DNA of 64,000 bases from Torreya grandis (GCA_037957365.1 JARHVA010000316.1:5402501-5466500), one strand, 5' to 3'. Shown: positions 1 through 13,189, counted from the stretch's first letter. A program made the numbers and translations. Notes: a model not told the origin generated them from the letters alone.

Positions 1-3000
1 GAAAACTAGTTATCATATATTACTTAGCTTTAGTTAGAGATAATCCTATTATGTTTTATTATAGGACTCATATTTTCAAGTTTAGGAACTAATGACTCAT
101 CTCTATCCCTCATGGTTCTCTTGTAATGCATGATTAAAGTTCACTCAGTTTACAAACTCATGAACGTTGAGATTTTCTTCAGGGATGCATCTGATCAACT
201 AAAACCTTGAATTTTAGGTCATTAATTATATTAGATAATAGTTTATCTATCATTAAAATTTCCATCTAGAAAGGCCTATGAGTATGGTTTGTCAATTGCA
301 CTGATGATTCAGAGTATATGATCCTACTAACCGATTTTTGGCCATTTAAGAGAGATTTGGCTGCGAGAGAAAATTGGTTATTGTGTCTCTCTCAAATTGA
401 GTTAAATACAATCTTCATAAGGTTAATTATATGACATATGCTTGTAATTTTATGTTCTTATTAATTATATGACTAAAGTTGGTATAGGTTGCACACTCAC
501 AGACACTGAGATTCTCTTCAATGATACGTTTGATCAAATACAACCTTCACTCCTAGGGCATGATGGAGACTAGACAATGGTCATTATAGACATGAAACTC
601 ACATTTAGGCATACACATAAATATGGTTACTCATTTGGGATGTTGATTCAGAATATATGAGCCCCACAACCTAATTTTTGTCATTTAAGAGAGATTTGCT
701 TGGAGATAAAAATGTCTGTTGTGTCTCGCTCACCTTGAGTTAGAAAGAATAATCCTAGGATTTACTATAGGTCTCATCTATACAAGTTTAGAATTTGATA
801 GCTAATTTATATAGTTTATGGTTCCCCTCCAACATGCAACCAAATTTCACTTAATTTTTACAATCATGGACACTGAGATTCTCTTTAGGGATGCTTCCAA
901 TCAACTGTAACCTTCATTCTTAGGACCTAATAGAGACTAGATAGTAGATTTTTATCCTTGAAATTACCATATTCATGTGCTCATGTGTAATATTCATTGA
1001 TTAGACTAATGAGTTAGAATATATGGCCCCTATCGACCAACTTTTGATTATTTAGGAGAGATCTAGTTACAAGATAAAGTTGGTTACCATGTCTCATTCA
1101 CCTCACATTATAGAGAATCCTCCTAGGTTTTATTATAAGACTAATTCATGCAAGTTTTATATCTAATGACTCATACCTAACCATTATGGTTTTTTTTAAA
1201 AGTGAGATAGAAATTATCTAAGTTTTTAGACTCAAGGATGTTGAGATGTTCTTTAGGGATGCATCCAATCAATTATAACCTTTAATCTTAGGGTTTGATA
1301 GAGACCAGATAATGGTAACTATAGATTTAAAATTCCCATTCAGATATTTTCACCTAGATAGATTATTGTTTTGACTAACAGGTTATAATGTATAGCCCCC
1401 ACTGACTAAATTTTGGCAATTTAAAAGAGATTTAGTTTCTATAGAAAACTAGTTACCACATCTCACTTGCCTTGAGATATAGAGAATCCTCCTAGGATTT
1501 ATTAGAATACCCATACCTACAATTGTGGGATCTAATGTCTGATCCCTATAACTAATGGTTCTCCTAAAATGCATGACCTAAGTTGTCTTAGTTTCCACAG
1601 TTAGGGATGCTAAGATTCTTTTCAGGGATGCATTTGATCAACTACAACCTTCACTCATGACGCTTGACAAAGACCCAATAATGGTTTTTATAGATTCAAA
1701 ACACCCATTTGAACATGACCAAATATATGGTTCATAAATTGGCCTAACAAGTAAAAATATATGGCCCCACTAACTAACTTTAAGCCATTTAAAAGAGATT
1801 TGTTTGAAAGATAAAATTGGTTGCCATATCTTGCTCATCCCAAGTTAGAGAGAATCCTCCTAGAATTTCATAATGGACCCATATATTTAGGGGTGATAAC
1901 TAATGTTACATCTCTATCCCTCACATTTATCTTATAACATGTGATTGAAGTTCACTCAATTTTCATACTCAAGGACGTTGAGATTCTCTTTAAGGATACA
2001 TCTGATCAACTACAACCTTTACTTCTCTGGCCTAACCGATACAAGACAATGGTCATTATAGCCTTAAATTTTCCATATAAATATGACCATGAATATATTT
2101 CATCGATTGGCCTAATGATTTAGAATATATATCCCACATTGACTAACTTCTAATAGTTAAAGAGAGATCTGACTATGAGATAATACTATTTACCATGTTT
2201 TTATCACATTAAGTTAGAGAGAATCCTCTAAGAATTTATTATGGGACCAATCCATGAAAATTTTAGATCTATTAAATTATCTCTATCCTTTATAGTTCTC
2301 CTACAATGCATGACTAAAGTTTACTTAGTTTCCACACTTAGGGATGTTGATATTCTCTTCAAGGATGTATGCGATCAACTATAATCTTCACTCTCAAGGC
2401 TTGATAGAGATTTAAAATTGATATTTTTATCATTAAAACTCACATAAAGAAGTTCCCATGTAGATGGTTCATCAATTTGGATCATGAGTCAGAATATATG
2501 ACCCCAATGATGAAATTTTAGCCATTTAAGAAAGATTTAGCTATGAGAGCAAACTAGTTTCCAGGTCTTGTTGTCCTCAAGTTAGAGAAAATAATCTTAT
2601 TATTTTTATATGACCCATATGCATAAGTGTGGGAGATAATGGTTCATATTTATCCCTCATGGTTCTTCTAAAACATACGATTGAACCTCACTCAATTTTC
2701 ACACCTATGGATGTTGAGATTATCTTTAGCGATGCATCTGATCAACTATAACCTTGTATTCTAGGGCTTGATAGAGACCAAATAATGGTTTTTATATATA
2801 TAAAATGATTTTTTAGACATGCCTATATAGATCGTTCTTTTATTGGGATAATGATTCAAAATATATGGCCCCCACTGAACAAATTTTAGTTATTTAAGAG
2901 AGATTTGACTACGAGATAAACCTAGTTTCTGTGTCTCAATCACCTCTACTTAAATATAATAATATTGGACATTTTTATATAAAAAATCTATGAAATTATA

Positions 3001-4640
3001 ATATATTATGACTCATATCTATCCCTCATGGTTATCCTTCAATGAATGATTAAATTTCACTCATTTTTCACACTCAGGGATACTAATATTCTCTTTAGGA
3101 ATATGTCAGATCAACTGAAACATTCACTACCTAAGGATGATAGATACTACACAACGGTCATTCTAGCCTTAAAATACCAATATAAAATTTCCCATAAATA
3201 TTGTTCATTGATTAGGATAAGAGAGATTTGGTTATGAGATAAATTAGTCACCATGTCTCACTCACCTAAATCTATAGATAATACTCCTAAAATTTATTAT
3301 ATGATAAATCCATGTAAATTTCGGATATAAAGACTCACCTATATCCCTTACGATTCTCATACAAAGCATGACTAAAGTTTACATATTTTCCACACTCAGA
3401 GAAGTTGAGATTCTCTTTAGGGATGAATATGATCAACTATAACCTTCACTTCTAACACTAGATAGAGGGAAAAAACCTATATTTCTAGCCTTAAAACTAC
3501 CATCTAGAAGTTACCATGTAGACGGTTTATCGATTGGGATAATGAATCATAATATAGGCCCTACTGACCAAATTTTGGCCATTTAAGAGACATTTGGTTG
3601 TGAAATAAAACTTGTTACCAGGTCTCATTGGCCTCAAGTTAGGGATAATACTATTATGATTTTTATAAGATCCATACATGTAATTTTGGGAGATGAAGGC
3701 TCATATTTATCCCTCATAGTTCTTATAAAACATACGACTCAAGTTTACTCAATTTATACACTTAGGGATGTTGATATTCTCTTTAGGAATACATTCAATC
3801 AACTAAACCCTTCTCTTTTAGGTTGATGGAGACCAAAGAATGGTTTTTATAACCTCAGAATTGTTATTTAGGCATTCATGTGCATATAGTTTGTTGATTT
3901 GGCTAACAAGTCAAAATATGCCACCCCCACTGACCAAATTTTGGCCATTTTAAAAGATTTAGATGTGAGAGAGAGATGGTTGCCATGTCTCAATAACCTC
4001 TAATAAGAGATAATACTATTTTGATTTCTCAGAGAAATAATCCATGCAAGTGTGGTATATGATGACTCGTCTCTATCCCTCACATCTCTCATGTAATACA
4101 CAACTGAGTTTAACTCAATTTCCACACTCAGGGATGCTGAGATTCTCTTCAAAAATACATCTAGTCAACTATAAAATTAAATAATAAGGCCAAAATGAGA
4201 ATATAAAATGTTCATGATATCATTAAAATAACCATCTGGATGTTCTCACATAGATGGTTCATCAATTGGGATAACGAGGTAGAATATATTACCCCCACTG
4301 ACCATATTTTGGTCATTGAAGAGAGATAAAGTTACAAGAAATAACTAGTTACCATATATCACTCACCTCAAGTTATAAATAATCCTATTATAATTTAAAA
4401 TATGACCCATCTATGCAAGTGTGGGATTTAATGTTTCATCTCTATCACTAACATTTTCCTACAATGCATGACTGAAGTCCACTCAGTTTCTAGACTCAGG
4501 GATGCTGAGATTCTCTTCAAGGATGCATCTAATCACATATAATATTTATTCCCAAATCTTGATAGAGACCATAGAATAATTGTTCCATAATTAAAATTTC
4601 CATCTATATTTTTTTGTTTAGACCACCTGACTCAACTTAC
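1..4640. repeat. Diverged satellite array, unit about 367 bp
   Basis: A tandem array runs from the left edge to about 4640. Each unit carries the same landmarks in order: a CCCTCATGGTTCTC-like block, a block like GATGCTGAGATTCTCTTC, a block like ATGCATCTGATCAACTA, then a block like CCCCACTGACCAAATTTTGG. The GATGCTGAGATTCTC landmark recurs near 165, 507, 873, 1241, 1609, 1977, 2344, 2709, 3079, 3402, 3768, 4135 and 4501. Spacing is mostly 365-370 bp; one short unit (about 323 bp, near 3079-3402) lacks the CCCCACTGACC segment. Units are clearly diverged from one another, so the array is old or not being homogenised. It continues beyond the window on the left. Short ORFs inside it are shadows of the repeat. 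Confidence 0.93.
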
Positions 4641-6791
4641 CTCTTTGTTAATTAGGCCTTTCTAGGCTAAATGTACTCCCACAGAGTTGATGATTGTACT
4701 ATATGGTACTTTACCAATCCAAAAGTTGATCAATCATCTAGTACACATTGAATTAAACTTGATTATAAAATTTAATTATTTTTAGGTGTTTAAAATAAAT
4801 GTTATTTTATTATCCTTTTAGAAACCCTAGTCTAGGCTTAAACAAGAATGTTGTATCGCTGAGAGGGTAAAAATGTAATATTTTGGGTTTTATAGACTTT
4901 GAAAACAATATAAGACCTATAAAATGTCTTCCACACCTATTTACACCTCTTCCAATAGTTTTCTTACCGTGGTTAATCACAATATGTTCAATAAATGGAA
5001 AAATTAGTGTTCTGAACATTCTTGAAGGATAGTGTGATAGTTTTAAATAGTATTCAATATTTAAAAATAGGATTTGAGTTCTATAAAATAATATAAATAT
5101 ATTATATGGTCTTCCATGGCTTGTTAAGCCTCTCTAAATAGTCACTAAGCATGAAAAATACCTCAAATACCTTAAACAAGCTAATACATAGAGCTCTCGG
5201 TTATTGCCTAGGTTTCCTTGTTTTATTAAAACATGCAACTTATTTATTTTATTTTATATTTTATATTTCAAATACAAAAAAATATATCACTTGGTAAACA
5301 CTTTTTATAAATTACATACAAATTTTTTGTTCATTTGACTACATAAAACTCCACTTAGAATATTTTTAGTCTTGCAAACTTTAGACTGGTAACAAAGAAT
5401 TGTATAAGCTAAGAGATTTAAGAATCCATTATCTTATCTTTATAGTATGTTCAAGACTTTATAAAAAATTTATAATGTTATAATAACCCTCCTTCATCTA
5501 TTTCAAAAATATTTCTACCTAAAAAATCTTAATAAAGATGAAACTTACCAAAACATTCCTAGAGTGTAGGATTGTATTTGACTTTGAATTCCTGAGACAT
5601 ACAAATTTGACATTATTTGGATCTTAAGAGATATTTTTGGGAAATTTAAAAATTATAATAAATAACATTTCCTAACATTCCTAATCATTATAGTGCATGA
5701 TTGAACGTAAAAAGACACAAAATACTATTTCTTTATTAGATTTTTATTACTTTTGGACACACAGTCCATCTCCAGTTTGGTATAAGTTCACATATTATTA
5801 TTATTATTTTTATATAATTAAGGTTTATTATCCTTCATATAAACCTCCTACCATTTTGTACAATAATCCCTCTCACTCACATGTATTTTTATCTTTTAAA
5901 CATACAAAAACATTTAAAACAAGTTCTCACAAGGCCATCTCCACCCATGTAGGGTAGTTACATGTTTTCTATTATTTGATAAAATTGAATTTTTTATGAT
6001 ATTCATGTCTAAGACATTATAACACACTTCATAGGACCAATTTGAACCCATTACAAACATTTCCTAGATTTTAGTTAGTACATAACACCTCAAAACATGC
6101 CACAATGTAGACCTTTTGTGGTCTCAAGGAAATAAGGCATTGTATGGTCTTAAGAATTTATATATGAATTGTGAATAAATGTATGAATTTAATTTAATTT
6201 CATACATTATTTCTTTATTCTTCATTAATATATGTTGTTTTTTTATTTATGATGTTTATGATATTTCATTTATCTTCAATTTTTACTAAAATTCAAGGAC
6301 ATTTAATTTTAGAAGTCAATTTATATCACTTACTATTGTCTATTTATTCATATTAAGGATAAAAAAAAGTTTATAAAAGTGTATTTTTTTAATTATAATA
6401 ATGATAGTTGAGTTGAGAAGCCTTAAAATACTTGTAACCCCAAAAGCAACATTTTTGGGAAATATTTGACATAGAAAGTGTTGTGGTAAAGTTATAGAAG
6501 ATTACATATCATGCATGTAAATGTACAATATACATAATGATGAAGCACATTAATTAAATAAAAATGTGGATTTTTTAAAAATATTCATATAAAGTAATAA
6601 TGATCATGAACCGCTAACATGTGTGAACAAATAAAATGATCAAAATAAAAAATACACATAGATAAATGAAGGATATTTTTCAAATAGTATATATTAGTAA
6701 ATGGAAAGTAATAGGTCATAATTTAACGTAAAAAGATATGACATGTATCAAGAAAAAATGTAGGCCATAACATGTACATATACAAAATGGA
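4641..6791. other. AT-rich stretch, no gene recognised
   Basis: No convincing coding region, RNA gene or mobile-element terminus is seen. Short ORFs such as one at 5697-5957 (plus) are low-complexity and lysine/tyrosine rich, as expected by chance in AT-rich DNA. Confidence 0.6.
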
Positions 6792-6850
6792 CCATATAAG
6801 CATACAATGTGGGCCATATCAGCATACAACATGGGCCATATTAGTATAAA
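6792..6850. repeat. 22-bp tandem repeat, about 2.7 copies
   Basis: The unit CCATATMAGCATACAAYRTGGG occurs twice, followed by a partial third copy starting CCATATTAGTATA. This small minisatellite lies just upstream of the CT microsatellite. Confidence 0.8.
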
Positions 6851-6890
6851 AATTTAATAATACCTACAACTAGAACCCTAGCATAAAAAT

Positions 6891-6892
<2 letters not shown>

Positions 6893-6986
<94 letters not shown>
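6893..6986. repeat. (CT)n microsatellite
   Basis: Uninterrupted CT dinucleotide run of about 47 repeats. Confidence 0.98.
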
Positions 6987-6989
<3 letters not shown>

Positions 6990-7949
6990 GCCATCGATTC
7001 ACTTGCCACCATCATATTGCTTGTGGATACTTTATTTATAATATTATTAAAATACTCTTCTTAATCATTAAAGTACACTACATTTAAATAAATTGCACTT
7101 TATTGCCACAGATGTAGATCCAAGTGTGTTGTATGCCTCAATATGAGGATACACTCTCCTTTCAATAGGTGAGGCATCAAGTATTTGATCCATAGTCCAG
7201 GATAATTATTGTGTCTACATAACATATGAAATACAAAATTTAATGCATTAAAATTATACATTTAAAATGATAAAATTTTCAAGAATAAAATTTGGAAAAA
7301 TGATTTTAGTCTCACCATATTCTATCTAAATGGTTGTATAGGGTTACGTGAATCTATATACACCCTTGATGGAGAATATTGTGGAGCATACATATATAAT
7401 TAGATCTATATGTGCATATATTTATGTAAATATGACATAGAATATCATTACCTAAAGCTAAAAAATAATTTTACTATATGTTCTTACCAGTATCCATACA
7501 AGGATCATGACTTGTTAATGAGAACGTGGATCCTCATATGTAACCCCAACATTAAGATGACCTTATTATTATCCATGAGGGGTGCCTATAGTATCACTTA
7601 TCATCTATAAAACCAATATATTAATAATGTGTGAATCCAATGAGCATGATAAAAAAATCTATGAATATAATATATATCTTAAAACATATTTTTTTGTTCA
7701 ATGGATAATAACTATACATGAATACATATATAATTTAAAATTTTTCATACCTATGTATAGGGTACACCAGTGTTAATTTCACTCTTTACAATATAATCGA
7801 GCCTATTGAGCTGCCCAGAATATCACTAATCATGTATATAAGTCACACAAAAAAATTTAGTAAAAAAAATTAATCAATTAAATAAACACATTATAAATTA
7901 AACTTAATATTCTTATACAACCATAAACAAACTATAATTAAAATCAAAA
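6987..7949. other. AT-rich stretch, no gene recognised
   Basis: Only short, low-complexity ORFs are present. No motif supports a gene or element. Confidence 0.5.
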
Positions 7950-8990
7950 TTATGTATCAAATAAAGATGGTAAATTAGATAAGTCATCCAAAATAAGATG
8001 AATTACTCTGAGAGGAGTGGGTGAAGGTACTACAACTGGCATAGTGTCTACTATGCTACCATCATGCATTATTGAAGCATCTAAAGGTGGTGTATGCTTT
8101 GGCATGCTAGTCTCTTGATGTGTTGAATGCTCTAGTTGGGTACTAGTACACTGCACAAAGGTAGGTATAGTCTCCATAAATTTAGCTTGTGTATATTGAA
8201 CCTGAATAGGAGATCCTATACACATCCTCCCACATGATATGCCATAATGGATAGGAAATGTAGCATGACTATAAGGAAAATGGACACTAGCACCAATATA
8301 AATTACACCAAAACCACTAACACCATGACCACTACAACTAATACCACTACCACCAACACCACAACCACCACTACCACTACCACTATTACTGCTACTAAAC
8401 ATCTCACCACCTATAATCTGAGCATAAGTTTTCAATGCATGCATATGATGGTCAATCATAACTTATGTCAAACTCGTAACCACCTTAAGGGTATTCATCT
8501 ATAAAATGTGATGCAACATTTTGAATATAGAATCATGTGTTATCATCCTTCCATTTCTATGAAATCAATTAGGATGGTTTTGGTATAGCCTAACACTAGG
8601 TCTATCAAAAGAAGACCCATATCCCCTAAAATGAGGGACCTTCATATCAAAATAATTTTCAATTTATATCAACACAAACTCACAATAGAGTTTTATCAAA
8701 ATTTATAATGACACATCATTATTATAGCATGCAATATCATTAAACACTATCCACCATTCTATCCGAAAAGTTAATTTGTATCCCCTCATGAACACATTAA
8801 TCAATATGAATATGTTTTCATTTTGATGGTGTAGGTTGTTTAGTTCTTTGCTTAACAAAAAAAGCACACATATATTCATTTTCTATTTTTTTCTTAACAT
8901 ATTCATATTAAAATTGATTCAAATAAAATTGTTTCAAGACCTCTCTTTGATGCAACATTGCATCAATTTGTGAAGTGACATTTCAGAATT
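7950..8990 (-). pseudogene. Decayed glycine-rich ORF of unknown family
   Basis: The open part (8459-7950) encodes about 169 residues. After a short N-terminus (MIDHHMHALKTYAQIIGGEM) comes a Ser/Gly-rich run with scattered Cys (residues about 22-50), then a Pro/Thr-rich tail ending DDLSNLPSLFDT. Upstream in the same frame, reading through three stops between about 8620 and 8460, lies protein-like sequence including GYGSSFDRPSVRLYQNHPN. Further upstream, about 8920-8830, is KKKIENEYMCAFFVKQRTKQ. Continuity of sense-like sequence across the stops argues for a decayed gene. The accessory ORF of a DNA transposon is one possibility, but I do not recognise a family motif. The plus-strand Thr-rich ORF at 8247-8504 is its antisense shadow. 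Confidence 0.35.
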
Positions 8991-10869
8991 CATTGAAAAC
9001 ACTCTATAGTGTATCAATGGTAAGTGAATTGTGTGAAGTATCACATGAGGAATGATGCAAGCCATTGATAATTATTTGTAATTGTTGACCTTTTGCATTG
9101 TATTATTCATACAATTGAACTTCTTATTATGAAAAATAAAATTGTTAATGGTGTTTTTCTACATTTTTCTTCATGCAATGGGTTTGTCATTCAATTGTGT
9201 ATCTAGAATTATAAAAATATAGATTTTATTTAGGAAATACAAAAGAATCTAATACAAATTTAATTTTAAAATGTTACATACATAAATAAATCTAAATACA
9301 AATGGAAAAATTTAAATTTAAATATAAACATACTTGAGCTAACAAATTAAATTTCAAATCACATTGGTGGGATATAAATTTGAATCAAACACATGGTTTA
9401 TGAGAAAATAGAGAGACAAATTCCAAACCTGTAAAATTTAACATGGATTTTATAAATAGTGCAATAAAAATGAAAAAAAATAGAAAGTTCATAATCCCTT
9501 TGAAAAGGGTGTACTCCCTTTGTAAAGTTAAAAGGGCATACACCCTTTAGGCATAGGCACAAGCCATAGCTGTAGAAATTTTAAAAGAAATGAAGTATGC
9601 CCTTTTCAAAAGGGCATATGCCCTTTGTAAAAAAATTACAAAGTTGCGGGATGTCACCTTTTTTAATCTCCCAACTTTATGCATCGACACATTTTTATTC
9701 TATTATGGTTGTACACATTATCATTACTGTAAACAAATGAATACTATTGTCAATATTTTAATTAGTGAATCTATCTATTAAAACATATTTTATTGTCATC
9801 ATTAACTTCTAATCATAAATTATCGGATTTGCATCTCTTGTATTTGTGATAAGGTGAGCAAACCTTTATTGGTCCTCACACTCTTCTTGTTGTATAAGGA
9901 TATTATTGAAATGGACAATTATATTTAATTCTTAACCCAATAGTTTTGCATGTTTATTATTATAGTATGGTGATTTACCACTAATAAGAGGTAATTGATG
10001 GAAATATCCAACCAAAATCATAGATATACCATTAAAACTCATGTCTACATTTTAATAATTTAATGATGAAGCATAATGTATTTATTTTGTAGATTTTTTT
10101 CATCAATAAACTCATTTCATCAATTAATATGTATATTATGTGCTGGATCTCTTCTTGGAAAGTTGTAAATATTGTTCATCATAATTCAACAAAATTTACA
10201 TTAGGGATTCAAAGTTTTGCATGGATGGTTGAGGCAGTAATAGTCAATGATAAAAATCCACTAGTAGTAAGAAATAGTATTGGAGAATGATATGGGAATG
10301 GTACATCTTAAAGAGCTCAACAAATGGAAATAATTGGATATAATTTTCTTGTTTTTATCATTCCTTGAATTATCATGCATAATTACAAACTATGTTGACC
10401 TTGATGATAATGTGTTATAATTATAGAAAGTGTTTGCTTTTATTTATCACCCAAGGTTCTATAACTAATTATTGGTTCTATATCGTCATGTATGATAAAA
10501 TCATTATATTTCATGGTCCTTATGAATTTTATCACTTTATTTGTGTATTTTTCACATTAATATTCCACATGCCATGGTTCTTATCTATCAAGATCTCTTC
10601 TTCCAAAGACATATTTTAGTAACTTCCATAATATGGCCATGTTGTCGCCTATATATGATTACTCACTCATGTTCCATTATTATTTTTTAATATGTTGATT
10701 TTCCTCATGTTTAGAATCACCATAAAATTCAACATCTTCTGAAATAGTATTTCTCTTGACATGACAAGGATTATAATGTAAAACTTCTCCTCACCTCAGC
10801 TTAGCTTAGGCACATGATTAAGTATTAATCAAGAGTTGGACTTGTTGATGCCATTTATTCATGATTTAA
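8991..10869. other. AT-rich stretch with short AAAGGG motifs, no gene
   Basis: No coding region recognised. Between 9480 and 9630 several AAAGGG/CCCTTT motifs cluster around a perfect palindrome that is listed separately. Confidence 0.5.
9609..9626. repeat. 18-bp perfect palindrome AAAGGGCATATGCCCTTT
   Basis: A perfect 9+9 palindrome without a spacer. Related direct or inverted pieces (AAAGGGTGTACTCCC, AAAGGGCATACACCCTTT) lie within the preceding 130 bp, making a small cluster of hairpin-capable sequence. No function is evident. Confidence 0.85.
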
Positions 10870-10877
10870 TACACACA

Positions 10878-10957
<80 letters not shown>

Positions 10958-10967
10958 CACACACATA
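10870..10967. repeat. (AC)n microsatellite
   Basis: Nearly pure AC dinucleotide run with interruptions at the ends. The apparent His/Thr ORF across it is an artefact of the repeat. Confidence 0.97.
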
Positions 10968-12056
10968 CATATTGATGTTATTATTATGGAATACAAAAGA
11001 GGATATATTTGTTATTTATTTATTGAATAAGCATATGCGTAACATGTTTTTATTTCTATATTTTCACACCATAGAGATATCATGATAAATTTGTTACGTG
11101 TATAGAAATATCATATTTTCCAAGCCTTCTAATTTTATATACCAACTATTAAATGAGTCAGTTGAGTTTGCATGTAATCCATTGAAGTGATTACCTTAAT
11201 CAATGTAATACAATCAAGAGCTTCAATAATGGACAAATGTAATAAACATAGATCCCAATAATATATTGGAAAAAAAAATCACCTTGTGTGTAGCCAATTA
11301 TGAGTCATGTTAGGTGCCATAAATTATCATCTTGTTCATACGTAACATAGTCATAATATTTTATTATTGGTTTATGAGGTTTTTATTTTCATCTAACTAA
11401 AATAGAGAAAAGCCAAGAACTTCACACTCATCAATGTTTAATGTAAGTGTAAATTGTAATTTATACTAGCAGTTGCTCCGAAGGTGCAAGCAAAGCCGGA
11501 CCAATTATATATGTATTTTTTATTATATTTGATAATTATTAATATGATATGTTATATATTTTAAATATATTTAATTATTTATGTTTATATGTACAATTAA
11601 AATGAAATGATTAAATTTAAACTAAAAATATATATATATATTATATTTATATATTACATATTAATTATTATATTAATATTATGTAGTATTTAATATTATT
11701 TAATATTATATTTTAATATTTTAATATTAATTAGTATATAATATATATTTTAATCCCTGTTTTCAATACATATTATATATTATATTAAATTTTCATATTA
11801 TATAATATACATTTCATTATTTTATTCGATTATATAATATATATTTTAATATTTTTATTAGACTCTATAAAATATATTTTAATATATTTTTTACATAAAT
11901 ATTATATAATATATAGTTTAATATCATATCATATAATATATATTTTGATATTATATTCAAGTATATAATATATTTAAATACTAAATTAGAAAATATACGA
12001 TTTACTGCTGTAGCAAATTATCTGCAACAAAATTATTTTCTCGTTAAGATTTTGGT
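10968..12056. other. AT-rich stretch, extreme from about 11510 to 12000
   Basis: No gene recognised. About 11510-12000 is almost entirely A/T with many ATATA and TAATATT words. At 11467-11500 sits ACTAGCAGTTGCTCCGAAGG, whose core words recur at two right-hand loci (see findings). Confidence 0.6.
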
Positions 12057-12380
12057 TTGATGTTCATCGAAATTTTTTTGCCTCAATTTAAATCCCCCTC
12101 TCAAAATCCTTCCTGCGATTCATCGCCGAACCACATAAGCCCTCCTTATCATGCACACACCACAACGACCGCTGACAACCCATTTGCAGGCCGATCCTTG
12201 ATAATCAGTGCCAAGACAAAAAATGTAGGTAAGTCTTCCCCACACGTGGCACTTCATGATAAGCACAGAAAATTGTGTGAATTTTCATTGACAGGACTGA
12301 CAGACAGGAACGGCATCTCCCAGATCCATAAACAAATCTATGATATGCTCCTCACTATAAAACACCTTCATCGTAATTAA
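12057..12380 (+). CDS. Unrecognised ORF, 107 codons
   Basis: An open frame of 107 codons in a less AT-rich patch directly after the extreme AT block. The product is Ser/Pro/His-rich at the N-terminus and basic later, with no signal peptide, membrane segment or motif that I recognise. Composition differs from the flanks, which is the only hint that it may be (or come from) a real exon. It could equally be a chance ORF. Confidence 0.18.
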   Translation: MMFIEIFLPQFKSPSQNPSCDSSPNHISPPYHAHTTTTADNPFAGRSLIISAKTKNVGKSSPHVALHDKHRKLCEFSLTGLTDRNGISQIHKQIYDMLLTIKHLHRN

Positions 12381-13018
12381 AGATTTTTTTTTGAAATCTC
12401 AAATTGTAAAAAAATATAGGTTATATCCCAGAAAACCACCAAATAAGAATAATTTTAAAACATTGGTTCCCAAATAATTTATTTTATAGATGTTGGTAAC
12501 ATATTGTTTTTGGCTAACTTAACCCTTTTTTTTTGAGCATTTGTGTTTCTTCCACGTCAAATAAGGTAGTCCCTCTCTAATGCTATCACTACATCTGATT
12601 GATATAGTTCAATCATGGTTAAATCTTCTCATCGATCGCACCTGTTGTTCCCTATCGATAATCAATGGTTGTGAATGATTTAGACAAAGTACAAAATCCT
12701 GTACTCAAATGATTTCGAGAAAGCACAAAACCCTTATGCTCAAATATGATTAGCTATTTCTTTATACATTCGGATTATGGTATCTAAAAAAATACGAAAC
12801 ATATACATAGAAGCGGCACAACAATGAAACACATCAGGATAAATTCAATGGAAAAGCAAAGAATAGTAATATTGGCCCACGTTTTAAATGAATTCAAACA
12901 ATATGTTAGCGACTACCGTATTTTAAACCAGATTCCCCATAACTGCATCCACGGATCAAGTCTCGTGCCCCTCCCTCTCCCAAAATGAAAACGCAACCAG
13001 CAGCAGGAGAACACAGTC
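12381..13018. other. Intergenic, possible upstream region of the next exon
   Basis: Moderately AT-rich. GC content rises from about 12900, and a C-rich leader-like stretch (CCCCTCCCTCTCCC near 12969) precedes the ATG at 13019. No clear TATA box was assigned. Confidence 0.35.
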
Positions 13019-13189
13019 ATGGCAGATGCCCAGCGAGTTTATCCACCGAACAAGGACGTGGAGAATGAACAAAAAAGTCCGCCGCGCAGCACTCCCCTGG
13101 CACCGAAATCAGTCCTTATGTCAAAAAAAGATCATCTCGATGTTAATCCAGACCAGGTTATGCACTTTCAATTTCCTCAGGTGACGTAA
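13019..13189 (+). CDS. Short exon-like ORF, LEA2/NDR1-HIN1-like N-terminus
   Basis: ATG at 13019 opens 56 codons, starting MADAQRVYPPNKDVENEQKS and ending at TAA (13187-13189). The pattern of MAD..RVYP followed by acidic residues and then PLAPKS resembles the cytosolic N-terminal region of plant LEA_2 / NDR1-HIN1-like (NHL) proteins, which are anchored by a following membrane helix. That helix and the LEA_2 domain are not found downstream. CAG|GTGACG at 13178-13186 could be a splice donor, so this may be a first exon cut off from its gene. GC content is higher than the surroundings. It lies 65 bp from the copia element. The family call rests on a short low-complexity region. Confidence 0.35.
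   Translation: MADAQRVYPPNKDVENEQKSPPRSTPLAPKSVLMSKKDHLDVNPDQVMHFQFPQVT

Noticed and set aside
1..4640. CRISPR-like array or gene family in the left repeat
   Set aside because: Units are contiguous, diverged and 367 bp long, with no repeat-spacer alternation and no conserved ORF; it is a satellite.
10836..11030. Thr/His-rich ORF over the CA microsatellite
   Set aside because: It is simply the translation of (AC)n; no coding signal outside the repeat.
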